DNA of 5,783 bases from Nitrospirota bacterium (GTDB taxonomy: Bacteria > Nitrospirota_A > Leptospirillia > Leptospirillales > Leptospirillaceae). The DNA lies in assembly GCA_021829515.1 (NCBI GenBank), contig JAKBPM010000052.1, positions 1-5,783 on the forward strand, given 5' to 3'. A model generated the notes under the pieces. That model had not been told where the DNA came from and searched no databases. It was given only the letters and a program-made list of their open reading frames with translations. The translations under genes were made by a program, and so were the position numbers. This document shows, one piece after another, positions 1 to 5,695 of the stretch (position 1 is the stretch's first letter; each line of letters begins with the position of its first letter).

Positions 1-884
1 AAACCACCGATAGAAGCCTCCGGATCCAAAAGCCTTGAAACATTGGCTCCAAAAAAATCCGACCCCACCATATAGCTCATCGCAGAACCGGCCCCGAGCC
101 GAGGATTGAGATCAGTGATAAGCCACTCATGATCCGGACCCAACATGACCTGGAAGCAGAATCCATAGGGGAAATCCAGACTTCGGGCCAGGTTTTCGGC
201 TAATCGGCCAAGTTCGGCATCATGAAAAAGCCTGGCTTTGACCGAAACCCCGTTTTTAACCTCCACCCGTTCACGACACATGGAGTAGGTGACGGATTTG
301 TCTTGAATGACATCAACCGTTATCTCAGGGGCCTGGCACAAGTCCTGTGCAATCCACTGGGATAAATTGTTCCTGAAGGACAGATCCCCCGCACGACCGA
401 CGACGATCCCCCTGCTGCCAAAACCTGCAATCGGCTTGAAAATGTATTCCCCATCATCCGCTTCAGAGGCAAGCCTTGTGCCAGGCACAGGAAAGCCCTT
501 TCGTTTGAGATAGCGGAAGATGGACAACTTGTCTTTAAAGATTTTCTCAAAATGTTGCTCAGTCACTGAAAGGCGGGTTGTCGCCCGAACGCCCAATTCG
601 CCAAGAACCCGGTCAAGCGCGATCAATTCCCGATCGATTGCGGCAACGATTCCGTCAGGCCTGATCTTCCAGATGAGCTCTCCAACAAAGCGGTTGTAGT
701 CGGCGTCAAATGCGGGGGGAACCTGATAGTATTCGTCCGCAAAGATGCTGGCGATGCAAAGGTTCGGAGGATTGGTATCGGTGGCGATCAGGTCAATCTC
801 TTTCTCACCCCAGTTTCTTCGGGCCGCCATCATTGTTGCATAGCCCCCTCCTGTCCCCGCCGAACAGACCATTAACGTCTTCAT
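1..884 (-). CDS. ATP-grasp ligase, CarB/PylC-like (3' end outside window)
   Basis: Likely joins a carboxylate, through an acyl-phosphate made with ATP, to an amine or other nucleophile; the substrate is unknown. The 294 visible codons run open from ATG 884 to the window edge. An N-terminal Rossmann-like pre-ATP-grasp part has a glycine-rich start (SAGTGGG, residues 8-14). The ATP-grasp fold follows: KDKL at 117-120, the nucleotide-binding FKPIAGFGSRG (149-159, with K150), EITVD (187-191), and the metal-binding DLNPRLGAG (258-266, with N260 and R262). These match the carbamoyl-phosphate synthase large-chain-like branch. D258 stands where CarB usually has Glu. The start lies 4 bases after the stop of the small ORF at 889-1029, and its weak AGGG ribosome site is inside that ORF, so translation may be coupled. 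Its place in an aminosugar operon suggests a role in sugar decoration. The family is firm; the function is inference. Confidence 0.9.
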   Translation of the reverse strand, partial: MKTLMVCSAGTGGGYATMMAARRNWGEKEIDLIATDTNPPNLCIASIFADEYYQVPPAFDADYNRFVGELIWKIRPDGIVAAIDRELIALDRVLGELGVRATTRLSVTEQHFEKIFKDKLSIFRYLKRKGFPVPGTRLASEADDGEYIFKPIAGFGSRGIVVGRAGDLSFRNNLSQWIAQDLCQAPEITVDVIQDKSVTYSMCRERVEVKNGVSVKARLFHDAELGRLAENLARSLDFPYGFCFQVMLGPDHEWLITDLNPRLGAGSAMSYMVGSDFFGANVSRLLDPEASIGG

Positions 885-888
885 CTGA

Positions 889-1029
889 TTACTGTGCCCT
901 CATCATTCTTAAAATTACCCGGATCAAGACCCACAAAAGGAATTTTCTCGGACCCCTGATGGAGGAAAAGAGCACAATGGCCCCCAGGATTCTGAGAATC
1001 CCCAGAACTCTTCTTTCATCAGGTGCCAC
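889..1029 (-). CDS. small basic hydrophobic protein, 46 aa, GTG start
   Basis: Unrecognised small ORF that fits tightly between two operon genes. It starts with GTG at 1029, 23 bases after the glycosyltransferase stop, and ends with TAA 4 bases before the ATP-grasp ATG. A purine-rich site GAGGGGGAG precedes it, with GAGG seven bases from the GTG. A TGA in frame just upstream fixes GTG as the only plausible start. Translation begins MAPDERRVLGILRILG. It has two hydrophobic stretches, about residues 8-24 (VLGILRILGAIVLFSSI) and 30-43 (FLLWVLIRVILRMM), joined by the basic linker RGPRK. Nine Arg/Lys face two acidic residues, which suggests membrane association or an amphipathic helix. It could also serve mainly to couple translation of the ATP-grasp gene, or be chance. 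No function is assigned. Confidence 0.5.
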   Translation of the reverse strand: MAPDERRVLGILRILGAIVLFSSIRGPRKFLLWVLIRVILRMMRAQ

Positions 1030-1040
1030 CGCTCCCCCTC
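1030..1040 (-). promoter_or_regulatory. ribosome binding site of the small ORF
   Basis: On the minus strand GAGGGGGAGCG directly precedes GTG 1029. GAGG is 7 bases from the start and AGGGGG is 4 bases away. This is the main sequence support for translation of the small ORF. Confidence 0.5.
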
Positions 1041-1052
1041 AAGAATCTTGAA

Positions 1053-2009
1053 TCATCGATAAACCTTGCAATGAAGCTTTGTCAGAGCCTTTTCCCTATA
1101 GAAACCGAGCACACGGGAAACAAAACCAAAATCTGCAAACAATGCCCAGACAAACAGGTATTTTTTCGCCAACCGGAGAAGATAGACCGGAGACTCGTTG
1201 CAAGTGATGGCAATTGAGGCATGGAACCTGATGAGATTCTTGATGGCAGTCTCGAAGGACCGTCTTGAAACATAGTGCCTGTATTTCGTCACAATATGAA
1301 CGTCCGAGAAAAACCACCTTTTATTGTCTCTCCGGACCGGTCTTTCCCTGAGCTCTATTCTTCGCCAGTACCCCGCGATCGACGGGATATAGGAGATTTT
1401 TTTTAAATGACAGACAAGAAACAGAAAGAGGTCCCAATCCTCGACAATCTGGCTTTCATCAAATGCTCCGAACTCACTAAGGACAGACCTTTTGATGATA
1501 TAAGCCGACCCAATCATTGGAGACACCTGAATAGCCATGTCCGGCGAGACGTTCACAATACTACTGACCAGAAATCGGTTCTGAAAAAGCTTTGAAACCC
1601 CGCTTTTCAACAAACGGACATCATTTCCTTCTTTATCGACCTCGATCAGATCTCCAAAACAGGCATCGATCTTGGGATCCTTTTCCATATGATTGATGAA
1701 ATCCAGGATCGATTGCTCATGAAGAAAATCATCGGAAGCCAGAAATTTGATATAACGGCCACTGGCATGGCTGATCCCTTTGTTCAACGTATGACAGATT
1801 CCCTTATTCACCCCATGCAGCTCGTAGTAAAAACCATATTGATCGCCAAGCTTTCTGATGATCTCTGGCGTTGTGTCCCGGGATCCATCATCGATCACAA
1901 TGAGCTCGATATTTTTGTAAGGCTGATCAAGCACGCTTTGAATGCTTTGTTCGACATATTTTTCATGGTTGTAGCAAGGCATGATCACACTGACCAAGGG
2001 TTGATCCAT
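1053..2009 (-). CDS. GT2-family glycosyltransferase (GT-A fold)
   Basis: Transfers a sugar from a nucleotide-sugar donor to a growing glycan, probably at the cytoplasmic face of the inner membrane; donor and acceptor cannot be read from sequence. The 318-residue protein opens with the classic GT2 start VSVIMPCYNHEKYVEQSIQS (6-25), then IELIVIDDGSRD (34-45), which binds the nucleotide. ASDDF (91-95) is the DXD-type metal site, and EDWDLFLFL (190-198) resembles the catalytic-base region of the family. No obvious multi-pass membrane domain follows; LFVWALFADFGFVSRVLGF (285-303) is a moderately hydrophobic C-terminal helix. Length is normal for a single-domain GT2. The start is fixed by AGGAGG six bases upstream. 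It lies 217 bases after the aminotransferase and 23 bases before the small ORF. It may transfer the 3-amino-3,6-dideoxyhexose made by its neighbours (inference). Confidence 0.95.
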   Translation of the reverse strand: MDQPLVSVIMPCYNHEKYVEQSIQSVLDQPYKNIELIVIDDGSRDTTPEIIRKLGDQYGFYYELHGVNKGICHTLNKGISHASGRYIKFLASDDFLHEQSILDFINHMEKDPKIDACFGDLIEVDKEGNDVRLLKSGVSKLFQNRFLVSSIVNVSPDMAIQVSPMIGSAYIIKRSVLSEFGAFDESQIVEDWDLFLFLVCHLKKISYIPSIAGYWRRIELRERPVRRDNKRWFFSDVHIVTKYRHYVSRRSFETAIKNLIRFHASIAITCNESPVYLLRLAKKYLFVWALFADFGFVSRVLGFYREKALTKLHCKVYR

Positions 2010-2015
2010 CTCTCA

Positions 2016-2021
2016 CCTCCT
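2016..2021 (-). promoter_or_regulatory. strong Shine-Dalgarno site of the glycosyltransferase
   Basis: The minus strand reads AAGGAGGTGAGAG and then ATG 2009. The consensus AGGAGG, with a 6-base spacer, predicts efficient initiation even if the preceding 217-base gap weakens coupling to the aminotransferase. Confidence 0.85.
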
Positions 2022-2115
2022 TCGTTTCCTGGGCTCAGGACATCCCAACGATTGCGCCCGCATTCGCAACGGTACAGCAACTTCAATGCGGACCGGAACA
2101 TGGTGAGTGCCCTCG

Positions 2116-2137
2116 AAAAAGAATCACCACCGGTGAT
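2116..2137 (-). terminator. possible weak terminator or attenuator hairpin
   Basis: On the minus strand ATCACC, loop GGT and GGTGAT form a 6-bp stem, followed by TC and five T. It lies in the gap after the aminotransferase, so it could reduce read-through into the glycosyltransferase. The short stem and tight loop make it weak, and it may be chance. Confidence 0.22.
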
Positions 2138-2226
2138 CGGAATCTCTTGACCCGGATTTGGCTGGTTCTGGAAAAAGAAAACGTCCGCAGTCCTCTCGCC
2201 TGGTCTCCCATCTCCATGGCTCCCCG

Positions 2227-3324
2227 TCACTCAAACCTGAGAAGGGATTCAATTACATAAAGGATCTGCTCTTCTGTAAAATGAGGACCAATCGGAAGGC
2301 TCAGAACTTCAGAAGAGAGCTTCTCCGCGATGGGCAGGCACCCTGTAGAAAGCCCCATGTCCCGATAAGCTGGCTGGAGGTGGGGAGGGACAGGATAATG
2401 GATAATCGTGGCAATACCAGCATCGTGGAGGTACTGCTTCAGGCGATCCCGTTCGGGGTGTCTGACGACATAAAGATGCCACGAAGATTTAGCCCCGGAT
2501 GAGGTCTTTGGCAAATCCATTCCGATTTCAACGAGGGCCGTTTCGTAACGATCGGCGATTTGCCGCCTTCTGAGGTTCCATTCGACAAGACAGGAGAGCT
2601 TGATTCGAAGAATCGCCGCCTGCAGGGGATCCAGCCGGCTGTTGACCCCCTGGACCTCGTTAATATACTTGATGCGGGAACCATAGTTTCTGAGGACCCG
2701 GATCCGGTCTGCCAGTTCCGGGTCATTCGTGGTCACAGCCCCGCCATCGCCCATTGCTCCGAGGTTCTTTCCGGGATAAAAACTCCACGCCACAATGTCT
2801 CCGTGCGATCCTATACGGCGCCCCTTATATCGGGCCCCATGGGCCTGGGCCGCATCTTCGACCACACGAAGCCCATGGAGCCTGGCAATTTCCAGGACAG
2901 GATCAAGGTCGGCAGGCTGGCCATAGAGATGAACCGGCAAGATGACTTTGGTCCGGTCAGTGATTGCGGACCTGATTTTTTCGGGATCGATATTGCAGGT
3001 GGACGCCAGTGGTTCGACTGGAACCGGGATGGCTCCGGTCCGGGTAACAGCAAGCCAGGTGGCGATATATGTATTGGATGGAACAATGACCTCATCGCCT
3101 TTGCCGACATCCAGTGCGCGAAGCGCAAGATAAATGGCATCAAGACCATTTGCAACCCCCACACAATGGAGGGAACCGCAAAACTCGGCATACTCCTTTT
3201 CGAACAGATCGACTTCCCTGCCAAGAATATATTCACCGCTTGAAAGAACGCGCATGACCCCGCAATCAATCTCGCTCTTGATTTCGCGATAGGCAAGCCC
3301 GAGATCCAAAAAAGGCACATTCAT
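2227..3324 (-). CDS. fdtB: dTDP-3-amino-3,6-dideoxyhexose aminotransferase (DegT/DnrJ/EryC1/StrS family)
   Basis: PLP-dependent sugar aminotransferase of the FdtB/QdtB type. It converts a dTDP-3-keto-6-deoxyhexose to the 3-amino sugar (Fuc3N or Qui3N), usually with glutamate as amino donor, in the cytoplasm. From ATG 3324 it has 365 residues, normal for the family. Landmarks are PFLDLGLAY near the N-terminus, [14 protein letters not shown] (58-71), [22 protein letters not shown] (155-176, with D157 and Q160 contacting PLP), [16 protein letters not shown] (181-196, with K186 the PLP lysine), RNYGSRIKY (212-220) and [12 protein letters not shown] (228-239). The start is chosen because ATGA overlaps the stop of the upstream isomerase and GGGG sits 7 bases before it. 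An in-frame ATG at 3348 would add eight residues unlike the family. Pairing with an FdtA/QdtA-like gene strongly supports the call. Whether the product is the galacto (Fdt) or gluco (Qdt) isomer cannot be told. Confidence 0.93.
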   Translation of the reverse strand: MNVPFLDLGLAYREIKSEIDCGVMRVLSSGEYILGREVDLFEKEYAEFCGSLHCVGVANGLDAIYLALRALDVGKGDEVIVPSNTYIATWLAVTRTGAIPVPVEPLASTCNIDPEKIRSAITDRTKVILPVHLYGQPADLDPVLEIARLHGLRVVEDAAQAHGARYKGRRIGSHGDIVAWSFYPGKNLGAMGDGGAVTTNDPELADRIRVLRNYGSRIKYINEVQGVNSRLDPLQAAILRIKLSCLVEWNLRRRQIADRYETALVEIGMDLPKTSSGAKSSWHLYVVRHPERDRLKQYLHDAGIATIIHYPVPPHLQPAYRDMGLSTGCLPIAEKLSSEVLSLPIGPHFTEEQILYVIESLLRFE

Positions 3325-3731
3325 GTCGATACCCCGCTGTCGGCACAATACAGGTCGAAGTCCCGGTAGTAATCGGCTTCATCGTAGTGCTCTGAAGCCA
3401 GCACCAGGCAGACGGAACCCGACGAAAAATTATTGAGTTCCCGCCAGACCATCGAGGACAGGTAGAGACCATAATAAGAGCGATTCAAGTGGAAGAGCTT
3501 TTTTTCTCTCCCGTCGCTTAAAATCACATCGAAACTGCCGGACATGGCAATAATGAACTGCTGAAGCTCCTTGTGGGCGTGCCCACCCCGCTCCGAACCG
3601 CCAGGAACGTCATAAAGGTAATAAACGCGACGGATCTCAAAAGGAAGATGCTGGCTTCCTTCAATGAAGGTCAGATTGCCGCGTGGCTCCGCGATCTTGG
3701 GCAACTCGATCAGTCTGCATGTTGACAGCAT
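3321..3731 (-). CDS. fdtA: dTDP-4-keto-6-deoxyglucose 3,4-ketoisomerase (FdtA/QdtA cupin)
   Basis: Cupin-fold isomerase that moves the keto group of dTDP-4-keto-6-deoxyglucose from C4 to C3, supplying the aminotransferase. The start at ATG 3731 gives 136 residues, the usual family size, with GGGAAAGG ending 5 bases upstream. The family pattern is clear: [20 protein letters not shown] (6-25), [30 protein letters not shown] (31-60) with the conserved H51xH53 pair, then [11 protein letters not shown] (65-74) and the W96/E98 region near [14 protein letters not shown]. The frame stays open a further 39 codons to ATG 3848, but that extension is unlike the family and is probably leader. FdtA and QdtA give galacto and gluco epimers and are hard to separate by eye, so the symbol is provisional. 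It is the first gene of the operon, and its stop overlaps the aminotransferase start. Confidence 0.92.
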   Translation of the reverse strand: MLSTCRLIELPKIAEPRGNLTFIEGSQHLPFEIRRVYYLYDVPGGSERGGHAHKELQQFIIAMSGSFDVILSDGREKKLFHLNRSYYGLYLSSMVWRELNNFSSGSVCLVLASEHYDEADYYRDFDLYCADSGVST

Positions 3732-3909
3732 AAGAACCTTTCCCGGAAAACTCTGTCCGATCTTTTCGTCTGGAGGCGGACCATCTTCTGTCGGTCTTGA
3801 AAGTGCCTGCATCAAGGAGCTTTTGCACTTTATCTTGCCTCTCCCCATGCAGGCTCAAATAACGACCAACAAGAAAAACCCTTCAGTGATCCGATCAGGA
3901 AAAACATGA
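3732..3909 (-). other. leader region of the sugar operon
   Basis: Lies between the lipoprotein terminator and the isomerase start. The upstream terminator implies that the sugar operon has its own promoter here, but I see no good -35/-10 pair. The minus-strand frame of the isomerase is open through 3848. A 7-bp inverted repeat, AAAGTGC (3800-3806) with GCACTTT (3825-3831) around an 18-base spacer, could form a stem-loop in the mRNA leader. Confidence 0.4.
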
Positions 3910-3931
3910 AAGGGGGAGTCTTCTCCCCCTT
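3910..3931 (-). terminator. Rho-independent terminator of the NHL lipoprotein gene
   Basis: A perfect 9-bp stem, AAGGGGGAG (3910-3918) pairing with CTCCCCCTT (3923-3931), has a 4-base loop. On the minus strand it is followed by a T-rich tail (TTTCATGTTTTTCC, counting the last stem bases). It lies 15 bases after the lipoprotein stop codon. On the plus strand no T tract follows, so it acts in the minus direction. It marks the boundary between the lipoprotein unit and the sugar operon. Confidence 0.85.
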
Positions 3932-3946
3932 GAAATGAATGCCGGA

Positions 3947-5131
3947 TCAGGATCCCGGAGGCGCTCCGGCAAGTGCCGGCAATGTTGTCAATCCTACTGC
4001 GACACCCGGAAGTTCCGTGACGCTGTTATCACCCGAATTGGCAATCCAGACATTTCCGGCCGCATCCACGGCAATTCCCTGGGGACCGCCAGGAGGAGGG
4101 CTCTCGAGAATGTTGACCGCGCTCCCGACTGCGTACCCGGAGGACTTCGTCAGTTCCGTCACGCTCGCCCCGATGCTATTGCTGTTGGAATTGGCAATCC
4201 AGATATTCCCTGCCCCATCCACGGCGATTTCGGTGGGTGCATTGAACCCGGTGCTCCCGCCAAAAATGGTTGTGGCACTCGTCACCGTCCCCGAAGAGAC
4301 AACAAATTCGGTCACACTGTTTCCATTGGTATTGGTCGTCCAGATGTTTCCCGACTGATCCACTGCACTCGCATCGGGTGCCGAGAATCCGGGAGACGTA
4401 ATATTCACCCCTGTGCCATTCGTCGTATTGAGCTCGGTAACGCTGTTGCCGGTATCGTTGGGGATCCAGACGTTTCCGGACTGATCCACCACAAGTCCAT
4501 CGGGTCCGTTGAAGCCGAAATTACTGGTAGTATTTGAGAAATTGACTGCGCTTGTGACGGCTGCTCCGGTCATCGTCAGTCTGGTTACCGTGTTGTTATG
4601 GTGGTTAGAAACCCATATATACCCAGATCCATCAATCGCAATCCCGTCAGGGGAGGAGAAGTTGGTCGCAGAAGTCCCGAAGGTCGTATTGGTGATATTG
4701 ATCGCACTTGCCGCCGAATACCCGGAGGACGCCGTCAGCTCGGTCACACTGTCGTTGCCGTGGTTCGGGATCCAGATATTCTCCGCCCCGTCGACAACAA
4801 TAAAGGTTGGCTGGGAAAAGTTGGTCGTTCCCCCGGAAATATTCACCGCACCTGTATTTGAGTAATTCGAGGATTTCGTCAGCTCTGTGACGCTGTTGTT
4901 CCCATAGTTGGGAATCCAGATATTTCCCGCCCCATCCACCGCAATTCCCATGGGGGTCGAAAAATTGGTGCTCCCCCCGGAAATAATGACACCCTTGAAC
5001 CCACCACCGTTATTCGCTCCGGAAGATCCACCGGAACCGCCACCACCACTGCAGGCAGCCAACATCAAGAAAATGACTCCCAATACTCCGCAACACAATG
5101 TCTGTTCTCTTGTCTTCACCTGAGGCTCCAT
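3947..5131 (-). CDS. NHL/Vgb-like seven-bladed beta-propeller lipoprotein
   Basis: Predicted lipoprotein of 394 residues. A basic N-terminus (MEPQVKTREQ) leads to a hydrophobic segment and the lipobox LAAC with C27, then a flexible Gly/Ser/Asn linker (28-44) rich in SGGGG. The rest holds seven degenerate repeats of the pattern GIAVDGAGNIWIPNxGNNSVTEL, with the blade Trp at residues 72, 120, 173, 222, 264, 311 and 362, spaced 42 to 53 residues. This matches NHL or virginiamycin-B-lyase-like (Vgb) propellers, which commonly act as binding scaffolds; a lyase activity is not implied. Blade 5 is divergent (DASAVDQSGNIWTTN) and blade 6 carries a 4-residue insertion (SNSIGASVTEL). The start is set by AAGGGA six bases before ATG 5131. 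The protein is probably anchored in a membrane and faces the periplasm or the outside. It has its own terminator and no evident functional tie to the sugar operon. Confidence 0.9.
   Translation of the reverse strand: MEPQVKTREQTLCCGVLGVIFLMLAACSGGGGSGGSSGANNGGGFKGVIISGGSTNFSTPMGIAVDGAGNIWIPNYGNNSVTELTKSSNYSNTGAVNISGGTTNFSQPTFIVVDGAENIWIPNHGNDSVTELTASSGYSAASAINITNTTFGTSATNFSSPDGIAIDGSGYIWVSNHHNNTVTRLTMTGAAVTSAVNFSNTTSNFGFNGPDGLVVDQSGNVWIPNDTGNSVTELNTTNGTGVNITSPGFSAPDASAVDQSGNIWTTNTNGNSVTEFVVSSGTVTSATTIFGGSTGFNAPTEIAVDGAGNIWIANSNSNSIGASVTELTKSSGYAVGSAVNILESPPPGGPQGIAVDAAGNVWIANSGDNSVTELPGVAVGLTTLPALAGAPPGS
3988..4959 (-). repeat. seven degenerate tandem propeller repeats within the lipoprotein gene
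   Basis: DNA copies of the blade motif recur about every 126-159 bases. The best-conserved core on the plus strand is AATCCAGATATT followed by GCCCCATCCAC, for example near 4195 and 4912, where about 30 bases differ at only a few positions. This suggests growth by internal duplication followed by divergence. Confidence 0.75.
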
Positions 5132-5137
5132 TCGATT

Positions 5138-5143
5138 TCCCTT
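5138..5143 (-). promoter_or_regulatory. Shine-Dalgarno site of the lipoprotein gene
   Basis: AAGGGA on the minus strand, with a 6-base spacer to ATG 5131, supports the chosen start, which places a full signal peptide before the lipobox. Confidence 0.6.
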
Positions 5144-5233
5144 AAATTTCGGGCGTTTTTACTCTTCCTTGCTCGTAAACACCTTCAGAAATGGACAAAA
5201 AATACAATGTTTCTAAAAAATCCATTCTGTCTC

Positions 5234-5253
5234 CGGATATCGCTCGATATCCG
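5234..5253. repeat. 9-bp perfect inverted repeat with 2-bp centre (operator-like)
   Basis: CGGATATCG and CGATATCCG flank CT. The short centre suits a dimeric DNA-binding protein better than an RNA hairpin. It lies about 100 bases upstream of the lipoprotein start, a reasonable place for an operator. Confidence 0.4.
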
Positions 5254-5361
5254 ATCAGCCTGGCTCCTGCCATGGTGAACAAAAACCCTTCCAGATCTGC
5301 TTAACCCTGCATATCCTTTAATACAAAAAGACTTGAAAGCAGTATTCACTGATACCAATTC

Positions 5362-5450
5362 ATAATTAATAAAGAATAATTAATAATAAAAATATTTTTT
5401 ATTAAAAATAATAGATATATTTAAAATTTATAATTAAAAAAAATAATATG
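5362..5450. other. extreme AT-rich island
   Basis: In this stretch of 89 bases only three are G or C, against roughly half in the flanking genes. It includes an 11-bp direct repeat ATAATTAATAA (5362-5372 and 5376-5386), the palindrome AAAAATATTTTT and a TATAAT hexamer at 5429 on the plus strand. It may be an UP-element-like, curved or nucleoid-protein-binding region; the role is unknown. Confidence 0.6.
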
Positions 5451-5695
5451 CATTAACTCGAAAAGCAATAATCGTGCCACATATGACAAAGCGACCTTAT
5501 TCCATAGGGGTTGGGAAACGGACTTTTCCGGGGGGGAGGGATATTTTCTGAATATGTAAAATTTTCTGACAAAATTCCCCGAAGTACTGTCATTATTTTT
5601 TACACTGCGTCAGAAGGACTCCATTAACTCAAATTTGGATATAGATAAAATTTTAAATGACAGCGTAAAGGATCGCCCTAAAGACTCTTTTTCCG

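Larger units (their letters stand above)
2010..2226 (-). other. 217-base intergenic gap with a marginal ORF
   Basis: This gap separates the aminotransferase and glycosyltransferase genes in an otherwise tightly packed operon. One minus-strand frame stays open across it for 81 codons (2230 to 1985). It starts with a GTG that overlaps the aminotransferase stop as GTGA and ends 25 bases inside the glycosyltransferase. The product (beginning [10 protein letters not shown], later LLYRCECGRNRWDVLSPGN) matches no family I know, and no good ribosome site precedes it. A small hairpin with a T-rich tail (2116-2137) also lies here. The gap could be an untranslated spacer, an internal regulatory point or a decayed gene. 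Confidence 0.4.
5132..5695. other. long intergenic region upstream of the lipoprotein gene
   Basis: About 560 bases show no ORF with coding character on either strand. The region must hold the lipoprotein promoter, but I cannot name a -35/-10 pair with confidence because the DNA is too AT-rich to discriminate. It contains a 20-bp inverted repeat (5234-5253), an almost GC-free island (5362-5450), two copies of ATTTTCTGA 18 bases apart (5543-5569) and a G-run (5530-5540). Confidence 0.7.

Noticed and set aside
710..1051. Plus-strand open frame of 113 codons opposite the ATP-grasp gene start and small ORF
   Set aside because: Its composition is Pro/Ser/Arg-rich and low in family features; the minus-strand genes explain the DNA better.
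1689..2150. Plus-strand open frame of 153 codons opposite the glycosyltransferase start and the gap
   Set aside because: It has no recognisable product and overlaps the strongly supported GT2 gene and its ribosome site.
2560..3243. Long plus-strand open frame (227 codons) opposite the aminotransferase
   Set aside because: It lies wholly within the well-supported aminotransferase gene, its product shows no family features, and it is a typical antisense shadow.
3325..3348. Earlier in-frame ATG for the aminotransferase
   Set aside because: The added eight residues (MCRQRGID) are unlike the family, and ATG 3324 has the ATGA overlap and the usual MNVPFLDL start.
3935..4865. Several plus-strand open frames of 118-200 codons opposite the lipoprotein gene
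   Set aside because: They are antisense images of the propeller repeats; their own repeat pattern only mirrors the blade motif and no ribosome sites support them.
3988..4959. CRISPR-like or satellite array suspected from the regular repeats
   Set aside because: The repeats are degenerate, in frame and encode propeller blades, with no constant repeat plus unique spacer pattern.
5140..5340. Sigma70 promoter for the lipoprotein gene
   Set aside because: Candidate hexamers such as TTGTAT are present but none has a matching partner at 16-18 bases, so no site is called.
5599..5669. Imperfect inverted repeat TTTACACTGCGTCA with TGACAGCGTAAA
   Set aside because: Pairing needs gaps and a wide spacer in AT-rich DNA, so it is not above chance by eye.
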